Both the position numbers and the translations under genes were made by a program. Of a stretch of DNA of 13,518 nucleotides, positions 1 through 5,583 are shown piece by piece (positions within the stretch are counted from its first letter, which is position 1; each line of letters begins with the position of its first letter). Below the pieces are notes generated by a model. It had not been told where the DNA came from, made no database searches, and saw only the letters and a list, made by a program, of their open reading frames with translations. The DNA is from Lentisphaeria bacterium (GTDB taxonomy: Bacteria > Verrucomicrobiota > Lentisphaeria > Oligosphaerales > Lenti-02): the NCBI GenBank assembly GCA_023145395.1, contig JAGLDW010000580.1:1-13518 (forward strand). Reading direction: 5' to 3'.

Positions 1-28
1 TGAAATCCTAAATTCAAAATGTGAGCAA

Positions 29-553
29 TTACTTTGCCTCGACCTCTGCGGCGACAATAACCAACGGATCAAGTTTCGCACTCCGCATGGGCAGGTCGGC
101 CTTGGTGGCGCGCCAGCCTCTGTGACGAAGCACGCCTGTGAATGGGGGCTGGCTGGAGGCGTTCCCGGTCACTCGGATGCTGCGTGGGTCGAATCCCTCG
201 GGCACCTGAACGCTGTCTCCCTCCTTGCTCTCGTGAATAGGCTCGATTCCGAAGTTCTCCCGTAGGACCTTGCGGCAGTTGGCGTGTACTTGGCGGACGG
301 CTGCACCCACCTGGGCATCCGGGAATCCATCGATGTCCTCGCACAGAAAGTCCACGAGCCGACCCTCTCGCTGGAGCAGGACGAGAGTGTGGACACTGGC
401 GCCGCCGGGCTCCTCCCCGTCCTTCGTTTGCTCAGGCGCCTGCTTTGTCTCTGCGTCCTCGGGGTCTGCCCTTGCCGTTCTCCACGCCTCCGCAGCCTCG
501 TTCGAGCCGAGAATCTTCCAGAAGGCGCTCCATGCGATGCCGAATCGTCCCAT
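29..553 (-). CDS. DUF2760 domain protein
   Basis: This 174-residue protein matches what I know of the DUF2760 family, whose function is unknown. The N-terminus (MGRFGIAWSAFWKILG) is a short amphipathic segment. A charged, probably disordered linker follows (about residues 25-52), and then the conserved domain from about 54 to 172. Family-like stretches in that domain are LLQREGRLVDFLCEDI (59-74), DAQVGAAVRQVHANCRKVLRE (roughly 79-99), VPEGFDP (117-123) and PPFTGVLRHRGWR (136-148). There is no signal peptide or membrane segment, so it is probably cytoplasmic. A GGGAGA ribosome binding site (561-566) lies 7 bases before the ATG and supports this start. It is the last gene of the minus-strand cluster that fits in the window, 36 bases after the zinc peptidase gene. 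From memory, DUF2760 genes often sit beside Hsp70-family genes, but any such partner would be beyond the left edge. The family call is confident; the role is unknown. Confidence 0.85.
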   Translation of the reverse strand: MGRFGIAWSAFWKILGSNEAAEAWRTARADPEDAETKQAPEQTKDGEEPGGASVHTLVLLQREGRLVDFLCEDIDGFPDAQVGAAVRQVHANCRKVLRENFGIEPIHESKEGDSVQVPEGFDPRSIRVTGNASSQPPFTGVLRHRGWRATKADLPMRSAKLDPLVIVAAEVEAK

Positions 554-589
554 TGTGTTGTCTCCCGTTGAGCTTTGGCGAACAGCGCG

Positions 590-1279
590 CTAGTCGTCGC
601 CGCCTCCGAGCACGCCTGTCCTGAGCAAGTAGTATAGAAGTTGCATCACTGCGGTGAAAGCCGCCGCGACGTAGGTGAGGAACGCAGCGTTCAACACGGC
701 TTTCGCATGGGGCAGTTCCGTAGGTGTGACGATGCCCGCCTGCACCATCGCCCGTTTTGCCCGCGCGCTGGCATTCCACTCCACTGGTAGCGTGATGATC
801 GAGAAAACCACGGCGATGGCGAACATGACGACGCCCACCAGCAAGAGCGGGCGCAGGAAAAAGCCGCCGATGATGAACCAGTAGGATAGATTGCTGCACA
901 CACTGGTGACGGGGACGAGGGAGGTGCGCAGCCCAAGCCACGTGTAGCTCTGGGCATGCTGCAGAGCGTGTCCCGCCTCGTGGCAGGCGATGCCAACAGC
1001 TGCCAGCGACGGGCTCGAATACACGCCTTTGGAAAGCCGCAGCGTCTGTGTGCCCGGGTCGTAGTGGTCGGTCAGCATGCCACCGACGCTCTCGATGCGC
1101 ACGCCTCCGATTCCATGCGCCTGCAGCATGCGAGACGCTGCCTCGGCACCGGTCAGTCCGCTTGAAGAAGCGCTCTTGGAGTACTTCCGGAATGTGGATT
1201 TCGTGTAGAAGGACGCCCACAGCGCCAAAAGCAGCGCCGGGCCGACAAACACGAAATACACAGGATCGAAGAACATCAT
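590..1279 (-). CDS. YugP-type membrane zinc metallopeptidase
   Basis: This 229-residue protein is a predicted integral membrane zinc peptidase of the YugP/Zn_peptidase_2 family. The metal-binding motif HEAGH is at residues 100-104 (H100 and H104 ligands, E101 catalytic base) inside the segment CHEAGHALQH. A glutamate in LPVEWNASARA (E167) is the likely third ligand, in the position where the family has LPVEFDAS. Hydrophobic segments lie at about 7-23, 120-140, 143-164 and 196-218, with the HEAGH helix between the first and second. The length matches the family, which is usually 220-235 residues. The substrate is unknown; the family is assumed to act in membrane protein turnover. The start is a tandem ATG-ATG (1274-1279), with an AAGGA element at 1291-1295, about 11 bases before the first ATG. 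It sits 55 bases after the AEC permease gene and 36 bases before the DUF2760 gene, so co-transcription is likely. Confidence 0.9.
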   Translation of the reverse strand: MMFFDPVYFVFVGPALLLALWASFYTKSTFRKYSKSASSSGLTGAEAASRMLQAHGIGGVRIESVGGMLTDHYDPGTQTLRLSKGVYSSPSLAAVGIACHEAGHALQHAQSYTWLGLRTSLVPVTSVCSNLSYWFIIGGFFLRPLLLVGVVMFAIAVVFSIITLPVEWNASARAKRAMVQAGIVTPTELPHAKAVLNAAFLTYVAAAFTAVMQLLYYLLRTGVLGGGDD

Positions 1280-1334
1280 CGGATCAGGTTTCCTTTTTTA
1301 ACTCTTTGTCTCTTTCTTTGACCACGGGGTGTCG

Positions 1335-2360
1335 TCACAAGTTTCCCACCACCCACAAAAAGAACGCGATCCAGATCGTGAGCATTGGCACGGCGGCCAG
1401 ATAGGTGACGAGAATCAGATGGGACATGGCCTGGGTGCCGCGGTTGTGCACTTGGCACATGACGACCAGGTTGGTGGCTGGCGGCACGGATGCCTGGATC
1501 ATGAGAACCAGAGCGCACATGGGGTCGTGCGGGATCAGGCGCAGTCTCCAGAGCGTGACCGTGATGAGGACACCAGCCAGCGGCATGAGAATCTGGCGGA
1601 CCCAGAACAGGGCGCCGAGCGTGGGCAGTGCTGCGCCTTCATTGCTCATGCGAATGTCTGCCAGGCTGGCGCCGACTAGGAACAGGGCGCATGGAATGGC
1701 CGCTTGTCCGATGAGGCTCGCCGAATCCAGCAGGATGCGCAGCGGGGCACCCGTTTCGACCACTAGACTACGGAGTGGTGGGATGGTGCCTAGGGCGATG
1801 CTGACAAGGATACTGATCACTGGAGGGCTGAGAATTTGCTGCCAGCGCAAGGAGCGCACGGGGCGACCCGAGAGGAACGGAAAGCCAATGCCCCAGAGGC
1901 ATGGCGACATGGCGACTAGGTAGACCGAGATGTAGGCGATGCCGCGCCCGGCCGCTTCGGGATCGTTGGCGAAAATCGGGGCGGTGCTGGCCAATGCTAT
2001 CACTAGGGGAAAGGGGATGTAGCCGCTGTTGCCGAACGTGCAGGCGGCGGTGAGCACGCGACGTTCATCGGCCGGTGGACGGACGAGGAGCATGGCGATG
2101 CCACCAAAGGTGAATCCGAGTCCGATGTACACCAGTGCCGTGAGGGGCAGGGCGGACCACGCCTTCAAGTTGGCGGGGTTCACGCTGACGCTCAGTTTGC
2201 TCACCAGCAGGCAGGGCAGCATCAACCACAGAATAACCTGGCTCAATTGCTGTCGGAACTCCTTGGTGAAAACGCCACGCCGCGATAGCCAGGCGCCGCA
2301 GAGGCACACTAGGAAGATCTTGAGCACAGAGAAGAAGCTGACGGCGAATATGCTAAGCAT
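1335..2360 (-). CDS. AEC-family permease (auxin efflux carrier superfamily)
   Basis: This 341-residue, strongly hydrophobic protein has about ten predicted membrane segments. It resembles the bacterial auxin efflux carrier (AEC) family, whose members export or exchange small organic anions such as malate or malonate. Family-like features include the charged loop RPPADERRVLTAACTFGNSG (about 93-112), in which GNSG is a typical AEC motif ahead of a proline-containing helix. Near the C-terminus, SVPPATNLVV is followed by a final pair of hydrophobic helices, as in other AEC proteins. The length fits the family, which is usually 300-350. The substrate cannot be predicted. An AAGGAT element lies about 9 bases before the ATG. 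The gene starts 30 bases after the purB stop and is followed after 55 bases by the zinc peptidase gene. Only the shared strand and short gaps link it to purB; no functional link is evident. Confidence 0.88.
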   Translation of the reverse strand: MLSIFAVSFFSVLKIFLVCLCGAWLSRRGVFTKEFRQQLSQVILWLMLPCLLVSKLSVSVNPANLKAWSALPLTALVYIGLGFTFGGIAMLLVRPPADERRVLTAACTFGNSGYIPFPLVIALASTAPIFANDPEAAGRGIAYISVYLVAMSPCLWGIGFPFLSGRPVRSLRWQQILSPPVISILVSIALGTIPPLRSLVVETGAPLRILLDSASLIGQAAIPCALFLVGASLADIRMSNEGAALPTLGALFWVRQILMPLAGVLITVTLWRLRLIPHDPMCALVLMIQASVPPATNLVVMCQVHNRGTQAMSHLILVTYLAAVPMLTIWIAFFLWVVGNL

Positions 2361-2390
2361 GGAGAACTATCCTTGCGGCGGCGCCGATGA

Positions 2391-3821
2391 TCAGACGTTG
2401 ACCTCGTCAAGCGACGACCCAGCCGTGGCGCTAACAAGCACTGGATCCACATCGGTGGCTAGGAACTCCTCGACTTGCTGGGGCGCGCGTCCGATGAAGT
2501 TGACGGGTTCGAGCAGTTCATCCATCTGGTCGCGCACAGCGGCGAAGAGGGAGTCCTCCCGCAGCAGCTCGATCAGGTTGTTCGCGCCACCGTCCTCCTT
2601 GACGTGTCTGGACGCCTCCATGGAATGCTGTCGGATGGCTTCGTGCAAGTCCTGCCGATCGCCCCCGGCCTTCACACAGTCCATGATGATGTTCTCGGTG
2701 GCCATAAAGGGCAGTTCCTGCCGGATGTGACGTTCGATGATCTTCGGCCAGACGATCAGGCCGCTCGAGACATTGGCCACGGTGGACAGCACCACATCCG
2801 CCCCCAGATAGGCCTGCGCCACGCTGAGCCGACGGTTCGCGCTGTCGTCGAGCGTGCGTTCCATCCATTGGTTGGCATGCGTCTGGGCCGCGTTGGCGCT
2901 GAGGGAGATGACGAAGCGCGCCAGCGAGCAGACGCGCTCGCTGCGCATGGGGTTGCGCTTGTAGGCCATGGCGCTGGAGCCGACCTGGTTCTTGCCGAAG
3001 GGCTCCTCGATTTCCTTCAAATGCGCGAGCAAGCGCACATCGGAGGACATCTTGGCGCCGGACTGGGCGATGCCGCTGAGAATCGCCATCGCCTGAAAAT
3101 CAATTTTTCGGCTGTAGGTCTGTCCGCAGACAGGTACGCGCGGTCCGAATCCGCAGAGTTCGGCCACACGGTTGTCGAGCGTTCGCACCTTCTCATGGTC
3201 TCCCTCGAACAGTTCGAGGAAGCTGGCCTGTGTTCCGGTGGTGCCCTTGACGCCTCGGAATGGCAGGTCACGGATGAACTGCTCGACGGTGTGGTAGTCC
3301 ATGAGGAAGTCGTTGAGCCACAGGCAGGCGCGTTTGCCCACGGTCGTGAGTTGGGCGGGCTGGAAGTGGGTGAAGCCGAGGGTGGGCATGTTCCGGTATT
3401 CGTGCGCAAAGTCGCGCAGGCGCTGCATCAAGCCGAGGAGTTTGTCCCGAAGGATAACCATGCCGTCGCGCATCTGGACCAGGTCCGTGTTGTCGCCGAC
3501 GTAGCAACTGGTTGCGCCGAGGTGTATGATCGGGCGCGCGGCGGGACACTGCTCGCCAAAGGCGTGCACGTGGCTCATCACATCGTGTCGCAGTTCGCGC
3601 TCTTTGGCCTCTGCCACCTCGAAGTTGACGTCGTCGAGGAAACTCTCCATCTGGGCGAGCTGCTCGTCCGTGATCTCTAGCCCCAGTTCCTGCTCGGCCC
3701 GGGCGAGCGCAAGCCAAAGCCGCCGCCAGGTCGAGAACTTCTTCTGCGGTGACCAGTTCGCATTCATTTCCTTGCTGGCATAGCGCAGGGACAGGGGGTT
3801 TTCATACAGGATCCGTTCCAT
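2391..3821 (-). CDS. purB: Adenylosuccinate lyase
   Basis: This cytoplasmic enzyme cleaves SAICAR to AICAR and adenylosuccinate to AMP in purine synthesis, releasing fumarate both times. The fumarase/ASL superfamily signature is intact: GSSAMAYKRNP at residues 281-291 holds the mobile-loop serines S282/S283, and TLGFTHFQPAQ (147-157) holds the catalytic histidine H152. RHDVMSHVH (78-86) gives further active-site histidines, and ERTLDDSANRR (321-331) is also conserved. The sequence resembles the animal and clostridial type far more than the E. coli type. I chose the internal ATG at 3821, giving 476 residues. An AAGGTG ribosome binding site (3827-3832) lies 5 bases upstream, homology begins right there (MERILYENPLSLRYAS), and clostridial homologues as I recall them are about this length. 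The longer reading from 3857 adds 12 unconserved residues, has no ribosome binding site, and its ATG falls in a hairpin stem. The gene heads a leftward cluster with the AEC permease, peptidase and DUF2760 genes. Confidence 0.95.
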   Translation of the reverse strand: MERILYENPLSLRYASKEMNANWSPQKKFSTWRRLWLALARAEQELGLEITDEQLAQMESFLDDVNFEVAEAKERELRHDVMSHVHAFGEQCPAARPIIHLGATSCYVGDNTDLVQMRDGMVILRDKLLGLMQRLRDFAHEYRNMPTLGFTHFQPAQLTTVGKRACLWLNDFLMDYHTVEQFIRDLPFRGVKGTTGTQASFLELFEGDHEKVRTLDNRVAELCGFGPRVPVCGQTYSRKIDFQAMAILSGIAQSGAKMSSDVRLLAHLKEIEEPFGKNQVGSSAMAYKRNPMRSERVCSLARFVISLSANAAQTHANQWMERTLDDSANRRLSVAQAYLGADVVLSTVANVSSGLIVWPKIIERHIRQELPFMATENIIMDCVKAGGDRQDLHEAIRQHSMEASRHVKEDGGANNLIELLREDSLFAAVRDQMDELLEPVNFIGRAPQQVEEFLATDVDPVLVSATAGSSLDEVNV

Positions 3822-3841
3822 GCCGTCACCTTGTGCCTCTG

Positions 3842-3859
3842 GGATGCTTTCGAGCATCC
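3842..3859 (-). promoter_or_regulatory. Perfect stem-loop in the purB leader
   Basis: A perfect 7-base inverted repeat, GGATGCT / AGCATCC, flanks a 4-base loop (3849-3852). It lies 20 to 38 bases upstream of the chosen purB start, so it would fold in the 5' untranslated RNA. No T-run follows it on the minus strand, so it is not a normal intrinsic terminator for the GH32 gene. It may protect the mRNA 5' end or shape translation. It also buries the alternative upstream ATG (3855-3857). The structure is seen directly; any role is inferred. Confidence 0.5.
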
Positions 3860-3883
3860 GTTGATTCGAGAAGATCTTGCAGA

Positions 3884-3889
3884 ACTATA
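3884..3889 (-). promoter_or_regulatory. Candidate -10 element of a purB promoter
   Basis: TATAGT on the minus strand matches 5 of 6 bases of the sigma70-type -10 consensus and would start RNA near 3877, about 55 bases before the purB ATG. No good -35 hexamer is seen 16-18 bases upstream; the region there is GC-rich except for a short AT patch at 3905-3910. The 119-base gap after the GH32 stop is the only sizeable space in which a separate purB promoter could lie. Weak evidence. Confidence 0.3.
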
Positions 3890-3940
3890 GCGCAGGCGAG
3901 GCGAAAATTCGCGGGAGGAACGGATTCTGGATGCCCGTGG

Positions 3941-5560
3941 TCAGAGCGTCCAGATGGCGTTCATTTCAGCAATTTTCAGTGTGTGGACGCGTGCAGCGGG
4001 CTGGAGTTCGAGCATGAGGCCATCCAAGGGACGCCTCATGACTGCGCCGCCGAGGGAGAAGGCGGTTCGGCCGTGGCTGGCGAAGAGTTCGACAACACAG
4101 CGATCGACGAGCAGGCGCAGCTGCAGCAGTCCGTCTTCAAGAGGGGTCCTCGTCCGCGTGTTTCCACAGGTCAGTTCCTCGCTCGCAGGATCGTAGGTGA
4201 TCTCGAGTCCGCGGACAGACAGTCGGACAGGCGTGTCTGCGGGTTCGATCGTCAGTTCCAGGTCGAGGAGTTCCGCATCCCAGGCGGCGAGCAGTGCGCT
4301 GGCCTCTTCGTTCGATGGTTCATCGACTAGGAGAGACTCCGTGCGGAGCGCGTCGAGTTCCCGGACCGGGTAGAAGCACAGACGAGGGCCATCGGCGGTG
4401 CTGCGGAGCGTCAGTTCGAGAGGCACGGTCATGCCCTGTGAAAAGGGCATGCCAGGGTAGGTCGTGCCTTGAAGCCATCCCATCATGATCATCCGACCAT
4501 CAGGCGCGTCGGAGAAGCGCTGGGCTGCGTAGAAACTTGGCCCGCAGTGCCCGGGCACCCGCCCCGTCTCCGGGGTGAATGTTGTACCGTCGAAAGTGCC
4601 CACCATGTAGACCGAGCGGACGATTTCATGCTGTCCGTTGGCGGTGCCCCTGCGTAGACCCCCATGGAGCACCCATTTGCGGTTGGATTCATCCCCGTCC
4701 AAGGGCAGTTCAAAGAACTCGGGGCATTCATACCAATTCCCAATCGCGCTGAGGCACGACCAATTTTTCAAATCCCTGGACTCGTGGAATGCGTAGCGTG
4801 GCGTACCGTTTTCGAGCTCGTCGTAGACCACCATGACCCATTTGTCCTGCGGTTCGTAGCGGACGATACGTGGGTCGCGCCCCTTGTGTGCGAGCACGGG
4901 GTTCTCCGAGTGCTCCACCAGCGTTTCTCCCCCATCCAAGCTGTAGGCCAGGCATTCCCCGCGGCCCGTGCTGGTGAAGGAGACGACGAGAGGAGAGTCT
5001 CCATCGGCACCAAACCCGGCCGTGTTCCCGTGGTCGATCATCCCTCCCCCTGAGTAGGCCATATCCTTGAGGGATTTCTGGAAAAGTGCGGTGGGCCTTT
5101 CGCGCCAGTGTGCGAGATCGTCGCTCACCCAATGCCCCCAGTGCATATTGCCCCAGCCCAGGCCAAAGGGGTTCTGCTGGTAGAACAGGTGCCAGGTGCC
5201 ATCGACGTGCACCATGCCGTTCGGGTCGTTGTTCCAGCCACGTCTGGGGGTCAGATGGAACTGAGGTCGATGCGTCTCCCCGTAGAGATTATCCCCCACA
5301 GGCAGCTCGTCGCTGATTTGGACGGAAGTCTCCAACGAGGCCTCGAGCGCGGGGGACAAGCCGGCGGGCGCAACCAGTTCCAGCGTCTCTCCGCGGAACT
5401 CGCTTACATCATAGAACGCATGCCAGTCGGGATCTCGCTCGGCCAGTTCGATGTTGAACTCGCGCACCATCCTTCCGTCACGCTGGAGTTGGAGAACGAC
5501 TTTTGCGGCGCCGTTGCGCACGGGGAGGATGAGATTGGTGGCCTCGATCAGCAGTTTCAT
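3941..5560 (-). CDS. GH32 family beta-fructosidase (levanase/invertase-like)
   Basis: This 539-residue enzyme of glycoside hydrolase family 32 is predicted to release fructose from fructans or sucrose-type substrates with retention of configuration. All three hallmark acidic motifs are present: WNNDPNG (109-115, nucleophile D112), GRDP (227-230, transition-state stabiliser D229) and YECPEFFELP (277-286, acid/base E278). The five-bladed propeller spans about 98-400 and the C-terminal beta-sandwich about 425-539. Residues 1-95 form an extra beta-rich domain resembling the DUF4980 region found before GH32 domains in Bacteroidota and PVC bacteria. The open frame extends upstream to 5683, but that part overlaps the preceding gene and is arginine/proline-rich with no homology, so I start at the ATG at 5560. 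The ribosome binding site there is weak (GGGAA). No signal peptide is visible, so the protein may stay in the cytoplasm. It lies 23 bases after the heparinase-like gene, an arrangement typical of an operon. Confidence 0.93.
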   Translation of the reverse strand: MKLLIEATNLILPVRNGAAKVVLQLQRDGRMVREFNIELAERDPDWHAFYDVSEFRGETLELVAPAGLSPALEASLETSVQISDELPVGDNLYGETHRPQFHLTPRRGWNNDPNGMVHVDGTWHLFYQQNPFGLGWGNMHWGHWVSDDLAHWRERPTALFQKSLKDMAYSGGGMIDHGNTAGFGADGDSPLVVSFTSTGRGECLAYSLDGGETLVEHSENPVLAHKGRDPRIVRYEPQDKWVMVVYDELENGTPRYAFHESRDLKNWSCLSAIGNWYECPEFFELPLDGDESNRKWVLHGGLRRGTANGQHEIVRSVYMVGTFDGTTFTPETGRVPGHCGPSFYAAQRFSDAPDGRMIMMGWLQGTTYPGMPFSQGMTVPLELTLRSTADGPRLCFYPVRELDALRTESLLVDEPSNEEASALLAAWDAELLDLELTIEPADTPVRLSVRGLEITYDPASEELTCGNTRTRTPLEDGLLQLRLLVDRCVVELFASHGRTAFSLGGAVMRRPLDGLMLELQPAARVHTLKIAEMNAIWTL

Positions 5561-5583
5561 GGTGTCCGGTTCCCGTGTTCTGG

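Noticed and set aside
432..1220. 262-codon minus-strand frame bridging the peptidase and DUF2760 genes
   Set aside because: It overlaps both genes in another frame, and its translation is Arg/His/Ala-rich without motifs. Both overlapped genes have intact conserved motifs and their own starts.
1288..1320. Purine-rich run upstream of the zinc peptidase gene as a special regulatory element
   Set aside because: It is a short A/G-rich leader that includes the AAGGA ribosome binding site; no symmetry or known motif suggests more.
2475..3680. 401-codon open frame on the plus strand opposite purB
   Set aside because: It is the mirror of a highly conserved enzyme gene; the His/Val/Gly-rich translation follows from the purB codons.
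3822..3857. Upstream ATG for purB
   Set aside because: No ribosome binding site, 12 unconserved residues, and the ATG lies in a hairpin stem. The ATG at 3821 has a good site and matches family length.
3901..3912. GCGAA-AA-TTCGC inverted repeat after the GH32 stop as a terminator
   Set aside because: The stem is only about 4-5 bases with almost no loop, and no T-run follows on the minus strand.
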